Of a stretch of DNA of 64,000 bases, positions 17,000-25,040 are shown in pieces. The notes below the pieces were generated by a model that did not search any database, was not told the DNA's origin, and saw only the letters and a program-made list of their open reading frames with translations. Position 1 is the first letter of the stretch. The number at the start of each line of letters is the position of its first letter. The translations under genes were made by a program, and so were the position numbers. The stretch comes from an uncultured Bacteroidales bacterium (GTDB taxonomy: Bacteria; Bacteroidota; Bacteroidia; Bacteroidales; Paludibacteraceae), in assembly GCA_934716995.1 (NCBI GenBank), contig CAKUYO010000005.1:1-64000 (forward strand). The letters are read 5' to 3'.

Positions 17000-17785
17000 T
17001 CAAGTGGTCTTTGCCGGTTCGTCTTTCCCTGACTTGTCCGTTTGGTCCGCAAGGGCAGGTTGCTCCAGTTCGTCCAAGATAGACGGAGAGTCGAGAACGG
17101 AGTCGGTGTTGTGCTTTTCCATAAACGCATCGTGGCGGAAGAGTACGTAGAGGGCGACGAACAGACCGCCGATAAAATCGAGAATGAGGTCGGTCATCGT
17201 ATCGCGCAGTGCCTCATGCCCGACGAGCGGGATGTCCCGGTCGGTATAGATAGAACCCGAAGTGGTTTCCATAAACTGCTGCGTGTTAGTGCCGAAAAGG
17301 TCATCGTATGTGTACTCGCAGATCTCCCAGAGTGCACCGCACGAGAGCGAGAACATCAGGAGAAAGAGTGCCAGAAAATACTTGTTGCTGAATACCACTT
17401 GGTCGGAGTCGGAGAGCAGGATATGCACAATCCATAGCCCGATGAAAGAGAGCATACCGCCGGAGAAAAGGTGCAGGAGCGAATCCCACCACGGATAGCG
17501 TCCGTAGAAATTAAGCCCGTCGCCGAGCACCATAGCCGTGAATGCAAATGCGGCAATGACAACGGTCAGCACCAACGGCACATTGAGCAGGAAACGCTTG
17601 CGCAGGATAATCGGGGCGGTCAGGATAAGCAACATCGCTACATACTGCAACCCGCAGAACATCACGGCTTTGAGGGTTGTCTCGGGTTGGAAAAGCAGAT
17701 AGGTAACGTTGGCTATGCCCAGCACGATAGTGAGGACGAAAAGGACGATGTAAAATCGTTTGAGGTGTTGATGGGGGGAAATCAT
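17000..17785 (-). CDS. YjdF-like (DUF2238-like) membrane protein
   Basis: 261 residues with about six or seven membrane helices in residues 10-235 and an acidic cytoplasmic tail. Conserved-looking polar motifs inside the helices are WWDSLLHLFSGG, GALWEICEYTYDDLFGT and LRDTMTDLILDFIGG, the order seen in the YjdF/DUF2238 family, whose function is unknown. Single-gene unit with its own terminator. A TAATGCG heptamer array (17789-17816) touches the start codon. Confidence 0.7.
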   Translation of the reverse strand: MISPHQHLKRFYIVLFVLTIVLGIANVTYLLFQPETTLKAVMFCGLQYVAMLLILTAPIILRKRFLLNVPLVLTVVIAAFAFTAMVLGDGLNFYGRYPWWDSLLHLFSGGMLSFIGLWIVHILLSDSDQVVFSNKYFLALFLLMFSLSCGALWEICEYTYDDLFGTNTQQFMETTSGSIYTDRDIPLVGHEALRDTMTDLILDFIGGLFVALYVLFRHDAFMEKHNTDSVLDSPSILDELEQPALADQTDKSGKDEPAKTT

Positions 17786-17788
17786 ACT

Positions 17789-17816
17789 AATGCGTAATGT
17801 TTAATGCATAATGCGT
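17789..17816. repeat. Heptamer array at a start codon, 4 units
   Basis: TAATGCG, TAATGTT, TAATGCA, TAATGCG, beginning 3 bases upstream of the start of the minus-strand membrane-protein gene. Confidence 0.8.
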
Positions 17817-17895
17817 AATTATTTCATCGCCTGCAAAAACTATACCGCAAGGAAATAAACAAGTGATAATTAACAATTAACATACCATACTGAAT

Positions 17896-19107
17896 ATGAA
17901 GATTCTACTTGTCATCGACCAGTTCGATGCAGCCAACAACGGCACAACTATCTCCGCTAAACGCTTTGCATCGCACTTGCGAGAGCATGGCAACGAGGTA
18001 CGCGTCATCTCCACCGGTGCGCCTTCGGAGGACAAATATGTGGTGGCGGAATGGAAATCCCCCATTGGTGAGAACCTGATCAAAGCCCAGGGAATGGCAT
18101 TCGGCAAACCGGATGTGGATGTGTTGGAAAACGCTATTTCGTGGGCGGATGTGGTGCATTTTATGATGCCCTTTGCGCTCTCTATTGAGGGACTGAAAGT
18201 GTGCCAGAAACTCGGTGTCCCGCATACCGCCGCTTTCCATGTGCAGCCCGAGAATATCACCTCGAGTATCGGACTCAAGGATGCCACGCTGGTCAATAAG
18301 GCACTCTATCACACGTTCCGCGATGTGTTCTACAACAATTTCAAGCATATCCATTGCCCGAGTCATTTCATCGCCAACCAACTGAAAGAGAACGGCTACA
18401 CCGCCAAACTGCACGTGATAAGCAACGGCGTGGAGCCTGATTTCAAATACCGTCGCGATGCAGAGAAAGCCCCAGAGTTCGCAGGAAAGATCGTGATTAT
18501 GATGATCGGGCGTCTGTCGGTGGAGAAACGGCAGGATGTGATTATCGACGCCGTCAAGAAAAGCAAGTATGCCGACCGGATACAGTTGGTGTTCGCAGGG
18601 CAGGGACCGTTGCTCGGCGACCTTGAGAAACAGGGTGCCGACCTGAAGAACCCGCCTGTTTTCCGTTTCTTTACCAAAGAGGAACTGATCAATATGCTGG
18701 CGCAGACCGACCTCTATGTGCATGCGGCGGATATCGAGATCGAGGCTATCTCGTGTATAGAGGCGTTTGCTACGGGTGTCGTGCCGGTGATCGCCAATTC
18801 CGACCGCTCGGCAACACCGCAGTTTGCGCTCGACAAACGCAGTCTGTTTGCCCCCGGCGACAGCGACGACCTCGCCAGGACGATCGACTACTGGCTCGAC
18901 AACCCCGAGGAACGCAAGCGTATGGAGCCGCAGTATGCCGAGGCGGGCAAACAATACAGCATTGAGCACTCCATCGAACTGGCAGAGGAGATGTTCCGCG
19001 AGGGCATTGCCGACAACGACCCCGAGGAAGACCGCCGCACATGGCGCAACGCCCTCGAAGAGGACGTAAAACGCCTCCGCGAACGCATAGCAAAACTGAG
19101 AGAATAA
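17896..19107 (+). CDS. Glycosyltransferase family 4
   Basis: 403 residues in a GT-B fold. The N-terminal domain begins MKILLVIDQFDAANNGTT; the C-terminal domain has IGRLSVEKRQDVIIDA, the donor-binding region, and an EAISCIEAFATGVVPVIA segment equivalent to the ExxGxxxxEA motif, in which the usual Gly-Leu is replaced. It probably transfers a sugar from a nucleotide donor to a lipid or glycan acceptor; specificity cannot be read. It stands alone and ends at a strong symmetric terminator. Confidence 0.85.
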   Translation: MKILLVIDQFDAANNGTTISAKRFASHLREHGNEVRVISTGAPSEDKYVVAEWKSPIGENLIKAQGMAFGKPDVDVLENAISWADVVHFMMPFALSIEGLKVCQKLGVPHTAAFHVQPENITSSIGLKDATLVNKALYHTFRDVFYNNFKHIHCPSHFIANQLKENGYTAKLHVISNGVEPDFKYRRDAEKAPEFAGKIVIMMIGRLSVEKRQDVIIDAVKKSKYADRIQLVFAGQGPLLGDLEKQGADLKNPPVFRFFTKEELINMLAQTDLYVHAADIEIEAISCIEAFATGVVPVIANSDRSATPQFALDKRSLFAPGDSDDLARTIDYWLDNPEERKRMEPQYAEAGKQYSIEHSIELAEEMFREGIADNDPEEDRRTWRNALEEDVKRLRERIAKLRE

Positions 19108-19113
19108 GTGAAA

Positions 19114-19156
19114 AATAAAAGAGGCTGTCTGGCAATCGCAGACAGCCTCTTTTATT
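19114..19156. terminator. Bidirectional Rho-independent terminator
   Basis: AATAAAAGAGGCTGTCTG and CAGACAGCCTCTTTTATT are perfect complements around a 7-base loop, giving T-runs in both directions. Confidence 0.9.
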
Positions 19157-19191
19157 TTAGGGTATATGGGGAATAAAAATGTCTCCGTTGC

Positions 19192-19265
19192 GGGCTTGTC
19201 AAGCCCGCAAATTTCCCTCAAAAAAAGCACCGTCTCCGCGGCAGCCGTATTTGGCTGCCCTCTCC
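19192..19265 (-). terminator. Hairpins downstream of the specificity gene
   Basis: Minus strand: GGCAGCC/GGCTGCC with a short loop, followed after a G-rich stretch by seven T, and then a second hairpin (GCGGGCTTG/CAAGCCCGC). These probably end the restriction-modification operon. Confidence 0.5.
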
Positions 19266-19790
19266 TTATACTATCCCTTTCCTCCCTGCAATGCTGATAT
19301 ATTCCTCCAATTGCCTATATTCCACCTCCCGCATATAGGTTTCCATAAAGTCATAATCCGGTGTGCCGGCAGGAGTGGCGGGGAGAAGGATTTTTGACTT
19401 TTTCAATCGTCCGAGGGTTGCACCATTACCACCCCAGTTGAATTTCTGTAGTTGGATTTTCAACAGAGGTATGATAAATGCCGCTACGTACCTGTTCAGT
19501 TGCGGACTGCTGAATACTTGTATATTTTGTCCCGTATAGAATGGACAGGGTTGATAAAATGCCGTTTGTGTGTCCAATCCGACAGACAGGACATTGCCTT
19601 TGTCTCGCCGGTATTTGGGTTGGTCGCAAATAAAACTATCCCACCCATTATTTACATCAGAACGTGTGATATATGGCGTATCGCCATCGCCTGCAATAAG
19701 TTTGTTTCTGTCTATGCCACTTTGTGTGGCTTTGATCGTGAATATATCCGTTATGGCAAACTCTTTCCAACTTTGTTTATCTATTTTTAC
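19266..19790 (-). CDS. 3' half of a specificity (S) subunit, out of frame after a G7 tract
   Basis: An open frame of 174 sense codons (stop included in the coordinates) runs from GTA at 19790 to the stop at 19266 with no ATG at its head. Its first residues, KIDKQSWKEFAITDIFTIKA, parallel the start of the upstream half (CSWKEFHIEELFNIRRG), and its last 40 residues (LLPATPAGTPDYDFMETYMRE) repeat the end of the upstream half. It is therefore a second target-recognition half. It would be joined in frame to the first half if the G tract at 19790-19796 had eight instead of seven G. As written it is probably silent. Confidence 0.75.
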   Translation of the reverse strand, partial: VKIDKQSWKEFAITDIFTIKATQSGIDRNKLIAGDGDTPYITRSDVNNGWDSFICDQPKYRRDKGNVLSVGLDTQTAFYQPCPFYTGQNIQVFSSPQLNRYVAAFIIPLLKIQLQKFNWGGNGATLGRLKKSKILLPATPAGTPDYDFMETYMREVEYRQLEEYISIAGRKGIV

Positions 19791-20335
19791 CCCCCCGATA
19801 TGTTTTTATAGTTACTTATTCTTTCTTGCAGTATGGGCAATGCCTGCGACAGGAGTCTCTTCTCCACCTCCCGCATATAATCCTCCATAAACTGCCAATC
19901 GGGTGTACCATCGGGAGTAACAGGAAGCAGGATTGTTTGGCGTTTTAGTCGTTGGTTGGATATCTTATAACCATAACTATATTTTTTGCAGTTTTGTTGC
20001 AGTATAGGACTTATAAATTTCAGAGAATAAAGACTCACCTTTGCATAAGTTTCTAATATAGATACATCTGAGGTCGCAATAAAAGGATAATTATGTACAA
20101 AGGTACACCCGACGCTACCATTATTGTTAATGGAAATAGTCGGACTGAATATTGTTTCTGCAGGTTGCGGTTGCGTAAAACCATACACACCATTATCGCT
20201 TTCAGAAGCAGTAATCAAAGGTGTACCTGTATTGCTATATTGGCGAGAGGATACACTATTGGCATTCCCTCTTCTGATGTTAAAGAGTTCTTCTATATGA
20301 AACTCTTTCCAACTACATTCCTGTAAAGTTTTCAT
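19787..20335 (-). CDS. Restriction-modification specificity (S) subunit, 5' half
   Basis: 182 residues holding one target-recognition domain. It starts with a SWKEFHIEELFNIRRG entry strand and ends with the conserved TPDGTPDWQFMEDYMREVEKR helix typical of BcgI-like and type I S proteins. S subunits choose the DNA sequence. The start ATG overlaps the stop of the RM gene (ATGA). The frame closes at TAA directly after seven G (19790-19796), leaving a half-size protein. A one-base gain would extend it to about 357 residues with two domains. Confidence 0.85.
   Translation of the reverse strand: MKTLQECSWKEFHIEELFNIRRGNANSVSSRQYSNTGTPLITASESDNGVYGFTQPQPAETIFSPTISINNNGSVGCTFVHNYPFIATSDVSILETYAKVSLYSLKFISPILQQNCKKYSYGYKISNQRLKRQTILLPVTPDGTPDWQFMEDYMREVEKRLLSQALPILQERISNYKNISGG
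19790..19796 (-). repeat. Poly-G tract at the S subunit break
   Basis: Seven G on the coding strand. With seven, ATA TCG GGG GGG TAA terminates. With eight, the frame continues GTA AAA ATA GAT into the second half. This is a classic slipped-strand switch position. Confidence 0.85.
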
Positions 20336-22245
20336 TGTGCGGTGGTGGTTGTGGGGTGAAACAAATACCCTCTGCCGTGGGTAATCATATTGAACTCGAA
20401 AGTGAGGTAGTCCGCCATGGTCTTTTCAAAGTCGGTATCGGTGGGGATGGTGTCGTTGAAATAGTAGAACGAGTGCAACCATTCGTCGTCGGGCAGGACG
20501 GTGGAGCGCACCATAAAATCGGTATGCGCGGGTCGGTTGCGCAGCCAGCAGTCAAGCAGCAGTTGTTTGCGCTCGGTGGCACGTGCAGTAGGTAGCAGTC
20601 CTATATGCGGTGCCACCTCGTAGCCGTCGTCCTTGAAATTGACAAACTTGGCATAGTAGTTCTCGGGGTGCGGTTGGTGCGCACGGAAGACGGCAATCAC
20701 GGGATTGACCCCCACGCCGAAGAATGTTTGCGGGTTGAGTGTAATCACGCCCTCCAATGTGTGGTGCAGCAGGATATATTCCTTTTCGCGCTTGTCCTCT
20801 TTGGTCTTGCCTACCATAGTGGATTGCGGTACAATGACGGCGCAACGTGCATCGTCGTCCAATGAATCAAGCAGGTGGCTGATAAAATGCAGTTCGCTCA
20901 GGTGGGCGGTGTCTTTGCTTTTCGCCAGCGAGTACGGCGGGTTCATCATACCTACGGTGAAATGCTTTTGGCGCAAGTCTTCTGTCTCGAACCGGAAGAA
21001 GTCGTTGCACACGAGGTTGCTTTTGCCGTCTCCGCGGAGAATCATATTGGTAGTGGCTATGGAGAACATCCCCTCGTTCATCTCGATGCCGTGGAGTTGG
21101 TTGCGGCGGATGTCGTTGCGCTGTTGCGTTGTGCCGGCTTTCTCCAGCATCTGTTGCATCGCCGCTACGAGGAAACCGCCCGTGCCGCAACAGGGGTCGA
21201 GTATCTTGTCGGTCGGTTTGAGGTCAAGCAGTTCGCAGAAGAGCGTAGTGATGTGCTTGGGCGTAAGAATGATACCCAACGACTGCCCATCGCCACCGCT
21301 GTAACTCATAAACTCACCATAGAAACGCCCGAGGACGTCCTCGGCACTGTTGTAGTTGAATGCCGTCAGCACACGCGAATAAAGGTATTCGGCGAAATAG
21401 CGCAAAGGCGTTCTGCCCAAGCGGCTGTTTATCGCGGACAGGTTCGGACGGTTGGCGATAAAGCGGAACTGGTCAAGCACCTGCGACTTCTTTTGTTCGG
21501 GCGAGACTTGTACGCGGGTCATGTATTCCTCTACGGCGGCGAAGATTTTTGCGCCGTCGGTGCAGGTGCTGTCGCCCGTCAGTTGTTCGGTGTCGAAGTC
21601 CTCGTTCTGCAAGGCAAGCAGGATGGCGGAGACCACTACGGGTTTCTCCAAGTTGCTCAGCGACCCGAAAGTATGCAGGTCTTCGTGCAGTTTTTGTGCA
21701 CTGCTGAGTATGTTTTCCAGTTCTATTTGCTCAGCGGTCTTGTGGTTGAGTACCTCCGTCTGGTAAAAGGTCTCAATGTTGGTAGCCGTGAACTTGGAGA
21801 AATCGGCTTGCGGCTTGATGATTTGGTAGCCCGCCGGGGTGATATAGACGGGCTGTATCTTCATGCGCCCCTGCTCCGTGCCGCTGCAACCGAAGGCAAA
21901 CACTTTCTTGAACGGACTGCCGGTAACGATTTTCTGCCCGTAGTGGACGGCACCGTTTACGGCATAGTCGGTGATGGAGGTGTTGTCCATCAGCAGGTTG
22001 GTGCGGCGGTCGTCCAGGAACTTGGCATGCTTGTCGGTGTCGGCTTTGTCCTCGATGACGATGATGAAATCGCCCACTTGTGCCACAAACTCAGGAAAAC
22101 CTTTCTTGCCCGTGCCGCGTTTGGAGGCGGTGCGCAGGGCTTCGCTGACGGCAAAGATGTTGCTGCCGTTCTCGGTGTAGGCGATGTTGGCGCGGTCGAG
22201 CAGGTTGCCGATGATGCGGTCGGTCTGTTTCTCGTAGGTAGTCAT
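20332..22245 (-). CDS. BcgI-like fused nuclease-methyltransferase (RM subunit)
   Basis: 637 residues. Residues 50-70 carry a PD-(D/E)xK-type nuclease site (D59 in QVGDF, E65 and K67 in VIEDKAD). The N6-adenine methyltransferase core has motif I DPCCGTGGFL (about 350) and motif IV NPPY (about 435). One polypeptide with both activities plus a separate S subunit is the type IIB/BcgI arrangement. Size agrees with what I recall for BcgI A. Start ATG 22245 is preferred because the longer frame runs into a structured leader. Cotranscribed with the S gene. Confidence 0.88.
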   Translation of the reverse strand: MTTYEKQTDRIIGNLLDRANIAYTENGSNIFAVSEALRTASKRGTGKKGFPEFVAQVGDFIIVIEDKADTDKHAKFLDDRRTNLLMDNTSITDYAVNGAVHYGQKIVTGSPFKKVFAFGCSGTEQGRMKIQPVYITPAGYQIIKPQADFSKFTATNIETFYQTEVLNHKTAEQIELENILSSAQKLHEDLHTFGSLSNLEKPVVVSAILLALQNEDFDTEQLTGDSTCTDGAKIFAAVEEYMTRVQVSPEQKKSQVLDQFRFIANRPNLSAINSRLGRTPLRYFAEYLYSRVLTAFNYNSAEDVLGRFYGEFMSYSGGDGQSLGIILTPKHITTLFCELLDLKPTDKILDPCCGTGGFLVAAMQQMLEKAGTTQQRNDIRRNQLHGIEMNEGMFSIATTNMILRGDGKSNLVCNDFFRFETEDLRQKHFTVGMMNPPYSLAKSKDTAHLSELHFISHLLDSLDDDARCAVIVPQSTMVGKTKEDKREKEYILLHHTLEGVITLNPQTFFGVGVNPVIAVFRAHQPHPENYYAKFVNFKDDGYEVAPHIGLLPTARATERKQLLLDCWLRNRPAHTDFMVRSTVLPDDEWLHSFYYFNDTIPTDTDFEKTMADYLTFEFNMITHGRGYLFHPTTTTAQ

Positions 22246-22287
22246 TATGCGGTGCTGTTTGGGCGTCTGTGGTTGCCCTATAGACAC

Positions 22288-22511
22288 AAAAAACGCGAGC
22301 GGAACTTGCTCGCATTGCGGCTGTGGAAGATGCCTTACAGAATACAAGTCACGCCCGCGCAAGACAGCACGGGCGTTTGCTTGACTTGCTCATATTCTGC
22401 TGTTCGAAACTTCCACATTCCAATGCGAATAGAACAATAGCAAACGCTAAAGTTAGGAGTGATATGTCATCTGCGACCTTCGGCGCACTCCTTTCCGCCG
22501 AATGATCTAAT
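22288..22511 (-). ncRNA. Candidate structured RNA or attenuator before the RM gene
   Basis: On the minus strand, about 220 bases lie between a promoter and a terminator-like hairpin (GCGAGC 22308-22313 / GCTCGC 22295-22300, coding sense, then six T at 22288-22293). Pairings are extensive: 22479-22485 with 22496-22502; the loop 22486-22492 with 22455-22461 (pseudoknot); 22440-22447 with 22373-22380; 22410-22417 and 22421-22428 with 22322-22329 and 22310-22317; and the hairpin 22351-22376. It could be an independent RNA of the Bacteroidales-1 or 6S kind, or a leader that attenuates the RM gene. No family match could be tested. Confidence 0.5.
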
Positions 22512-22517
22512 CGGTTG

Positions 22518-22549
22518 CAAAGGTAGTGCTTTTTCTGCATTTACGCAAG
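22518..22549 (-). promoter_or_regulatory. Promoter of the structured RNA / RM gene
   Basis: Minus strand TACCTTTG (22518-22525) with CTTG in place of TTTG 20 bases upstream (22546-22549). Confidence 0.65.
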
Positions 22550-22607
22550 ACCTTGTCCCGTGCAAATTTAGAAAGATATAAGTAATGGGTAAAAGTTATC
22601 TGAAAGT

Positions 22608-22690
22608 ATATTCTCCCCGAGTATACGGAAAGTGCAATTCCTATACCTCATAATACCATTTACGGCAACGAGACGGCAACGACATTACTT
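22608..22690. repeat. CATAATACC-type dispersed element with two 11-bp units
   Basis: TATATTCTCCC, GCAATTC, CATAATACC and TTTTTTGCGGTG are shared in order with 40050-40143. Between them CGGCAACGAGA and CGGCAACGACA (22663-22684) form the 11-bp direct repeat. Confidence 0.8.
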
Positions 22691-22753
22691 TTTTTGCGGT
22701 GTCCCTTTTCTGCCGAACTTGTGCAAATACTTGTATATGTTTGCTTTTTTTTG

Positions 22754-22761
22754 TAACTTTG
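22754..22761 (+). promoter_or_regulatory. Promoter (-7 box) of the polysaccharide cluster
   Basis: TAACTTTG followed by GCACG, the usual context of a Bacteroidota start. The -33 box is weak (TTG near 22731). Confidence 0.55.
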
Positions 22762-22782
22762 CACGCTAAATTTAGAATTAGA

Positions 22783-23769
22783 ATGGAAAGTCCGAAAAAT
22801 TTTGCACTTATCGGCGCAGCAGGATACATTGCTCCGCGACACATAAAAGCCATTGCTGATACGGGAAATAATTTGATGGTGGCGTATGACAAGTTCGACT
22901 CCGTAGGCCGTTTGGATAGCAGTTTCCCCGATTGTTCTTTTTTTACCGAGAACGAGCAGTTCGACCGTTTCTGCTCCAAACAGATGCGGACGGACAACCC
23001 GCTTTCGTGGTTGTCTATCTGTACGCCGAACTATACGCACGATGCGTTTATCCGCTATGGGTTGCGCCTTGGCTGCAATGTGATTTGTGAGAAACCGTTG
23101 GTACTCAATCCGTACAATATCGACAACCTTCTTGAATTGGAGCAGGAGAGCGGGCATCAGGCCTATACTATCCTGCAACTCCGTTTGCACGACAAGATAA
23201 AAGCCCTGCACGAGAAAGTGAAAAACGGACCGAAAGACAAAATCTACGATGTGGACTTGACCTATATCACCAGCCGTGGAAAGTGGTACTACAGTTCATG
23301 GAAAGGCGATATACACAAAGCCGGCGGTATCGCCACCAACATCGGTGTCCATTTCTATGATATGCTGCAATGGATTTTCGGACCGGTACAGAAGAATATC
23401 GTCCATGTGATGTCGTTTGACCGCGTGGCAGGCTATCTCGAACTCAAGCAGGCGCGTGTACGTTATTTCTTGAGTATCAATGCGGAGTGTCTTCCGCCCA
23501 ATGCCGTGCAGGGCGAAAAACGCACCTATCGTACGTTGAGTATCGACGGAGAGGAGTTCGAGTTCAGCCAGGGCTTTACCGAGTTGCATACCGAGAGTTA
23601 CAAACATATCCTTGCGGGCGACGGTTTCCGTATCTCCGAGGCACGCCCCTGCATCGAGATTGTTAGCCAAATCCGCCACGCCGAACCTGTCGGTTTGGTG
23701 GGCGACTATCATCCGCTTGCCAAACTGCCCCTCGCCAAACACCCCTTCGGCTGGGACGAAAAACGCTAA
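22783..23769 (+). CDS. Gfo/Idh/MocA-type sugar-nucleotide oxidoreductase (WlbA/WbpB-like)
   Basis: 328 residues. N-terminal NAD-binding Rossmann fold (FALIGAAGYIAPRHIKAI) and the family signature GCNVICEKPLVLNP, whose Lys lies in the active site. A GGIATNIGVHFYDMLQWIFG helix follows. The closest relatives by appearance oxidise C3 of UDP-GlcNAcA (WlbA/WbpB) for diacetamido-uronic acid synthesis. It heads a cluster with export genes, consistent with surface polysaccharide synthesis. The matching aminotransferase and acetyltransferase are not in the window. Confidence 0.85.
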   Translation: MESPKNFALIGAAGYIAPRHIKAIADTGNNLMVAYDKFDSVGRLDSSFPDCSFFTENEQFDRFCSKQMRTDNPLSWLSICTPNYTHDAFIRYGLRLGCNVICEKPLVLNPYNIDNLLELEQESGHQAYTILQLRLHDKIKALHEKVKNGPKDKIYDVDLTYITSRGKWYYSSWKGDIHKAGGIATNIGVHFYDMLQWIFGPVQKNIVHVMSFDRVAGYLELKQARVRYFLSINAECLPPNAVQGEKRTYRTLSIDGEEFEFSQGFTELHTESYKHILAGDGFRISEARPCIEIVSQIRHAEPVGLVGDYHPLAKLPLAKHPFGWDEKR

Positions 23770-23778
23770 AAATAATTC

Positions 23779-23806
23779 ACAATGCACAATGCATAATGCA
23801 CAATGA
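23779..23806. repeat. Heptamer array reaching into a start codon, 4 units
   Basis: ACAATGC, ACAATGC, ATAATGC, ACAATGA. The ATG of the next gene (23803) is inside the last unit. Confidence 0.85.
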
Positions 23807-24159
23807 GAGAGGATAATGTCATAGTTGGTAAAAGCAAAGCATTTGCAATACGGACTGTTAGATTTTATCAGTGGTTGACAAGCGAAAAACGTGAATTTGT
23901 TTTATCAAAACAGGTGTTGCGAAGTGGAACGAGTATTGGGGCGAATGTCAAGGAGGGAATACGTGCGCAGAGTAAAGCAGACTTTATCGCAAAAATGTCT
24001 ATTGCATTAAAAGAGGCAAGTGAAACCGAATATTGGTTGGAATTGCTTAATGAGACTGGTTATATAGAGCAAGGACATTTTGAGAGTATTTATGCTGATA
24101 ATAAAGAACTATTGAAACTGTTAACGGCTATTCTGAAGTCTGCGCAAGCGACTAAATGA
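23803..24159 (+). CDS. Four-helix bundle protein (23S rRNA intervening-sequence type)
   Basis: 118 residues. AIRTVRFYQWL, then SKQVLRSGTSIGANVKEG and KMSIALKEASETEYWLELL, are the family signature. First found in rRNA intervening sequences, these small proteins also occur alone in many genomes, often inside polysaccharide clusters, with unknown role. Here it lies between the oxidoreductase and two export lipoproteins and overlaps the next start by four bases. Its local composition is more AT-rich than its neighbours, which suggests separate acquisition. Confidence 0.85.
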   Translation: MREDNVIVGKSKAFAIRTVRFYQWLTSEKREFVLSKQVLRSGTSIGANVKEGIRAQSKADFIAKMSIALKEASETEYWLELLNETGYIEQGHFESIYADNKELLKLLTAILKSAQATK

Positions 24160-25040
24160 TGAAAATGAATATACATACCACAATACATTTCTACAAACAT
24201 AAGTTGCCATTGTGCATTGTGCATTATGCATTGTGCATTGTAGTGATGTTCACATCTTGTGTAACATCACGTAAGGTGAACTATATGCAGGAACCGGACA
24301 GGCATATCCCGCACTATGCCGATACGCTTGATTTTGAGGATTATACTCTGCGCGAGGGCGATCGTCTCTATATCTACGTTTATTCGTTAGACCCGAAAAT
24401 TACGCAGATGTACAACGCCGGCGGCAACTCCTCCTATCTGCGCCAGCAGTCAAACAGCGGAAGTATGAACGGGTCGTATGACCTCTACACCTATCTTGTG
24501 GACAAAGAAGGAAACATCGATTTCCCGACTGTCGGCAAGGTGCAGGTGGAGGGGCTGACCACCCGTGAAGTGAAACATAAATTGGAAGAAGAACTGAGTA
24601 CGCTTATGAAAGAGATACCCGGTTTTTCATCTGTTTCCGTAGAAGCCAATATCGTACAACGCTCTTTCTCTATCATCGGTATGCAGAGCGGGCGCTATTC
24701 GATTACCAAAGAGAAGATGACTATCTTCGAGGCGTTGGCTATGGCGGGCGATATCGGTGAGTTCGGCGACCGTGCGGAGATTAAACTCGTGCGCGAGAAA
24801 GACGGGAAGACGGTGATTAAAACTTTCGATGTGCGTTCCAAGGATATTATCAACTCGGAATACTATTACGTGGAGCCGAATGACATCATCTATATCCGCA
24901 AAATTGGCGGGTACCAGTTCGGTATCAACTCGGCAGCCACGGCGGTGAGTGTGGCGGCAACGACCATATCGTTCGGCGTGTTTGTCTATTCGATAGTGCA
25001 GACATGTATCAATCTTACTAAAAAAGCAGGAGGCAAATGA
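24156..25040 (+). CDS. Polysaccharide export lipoprotein (Wza-like), copy 1
   Basis: 294 residues. The hydrophobic core of the signal peptide (LCIVHYALCIVV) is encoded by heptamer repeats; the lipobox is FTSC. Residues about 60-130 are the polysaccharide export (PES) domain with DYTLREGDRLYIYVYS, followed by an SLBB-type domain (IGMQSGRYSITKEKMTIFEAL). A C-terminal hydrophobic helix could span the outer membrane, as in Wza. Together with the next gene and the kinase it should form the export channel for a capsule or exopolysaccharide. Confidence 0.88.
   Translation: MMKMNIHTTIHFYKHKLPLCIVHYALCIVVMFTSCVTSRKVNYMQEPDRHIPHYADTLDFEDYTLREGDRLYIYVYSLDPKITQMYNAGGNSSYLRQQSNSGSMNGSYDLYTYLVDKEGNIDFPTVGKVQVEGLTTREVKHKLEEELSTLMKEIPGFSSVSVEANIVQRSFSIIGMQSGRYSITKEKMTIFEALAMAGDIGEFGDRAEIKLVREKDGKTVIKTFDVRSKDIINSEYYYVEPNDIIYIRKIGGYQFGINSAATAVSVAATTISFGVFVYSIVQTCINLTKKAGGK
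24209..24240. repeat. Heptamer array encoding a signal-peptide core
   Basis: ATTGTGC, ATTGTGC, ATTATGC, ATTGTGC, ATTG; translated LCIVHYALCIV. Confidence 0.9.

Noticed and set aside
20875..22440. 521-codon plus-strand frame opposite the RM gene
   Set aside because: The RM protein has conserved nuclease and methyltransferase motifs on the minus strand; this frame shows none.
23803..24159. Mobile or rRNA intervening sequence because of the four-helix protein
   Set aside because: No rRNA is near; the family also occurs alone in polysaccharide clusters.
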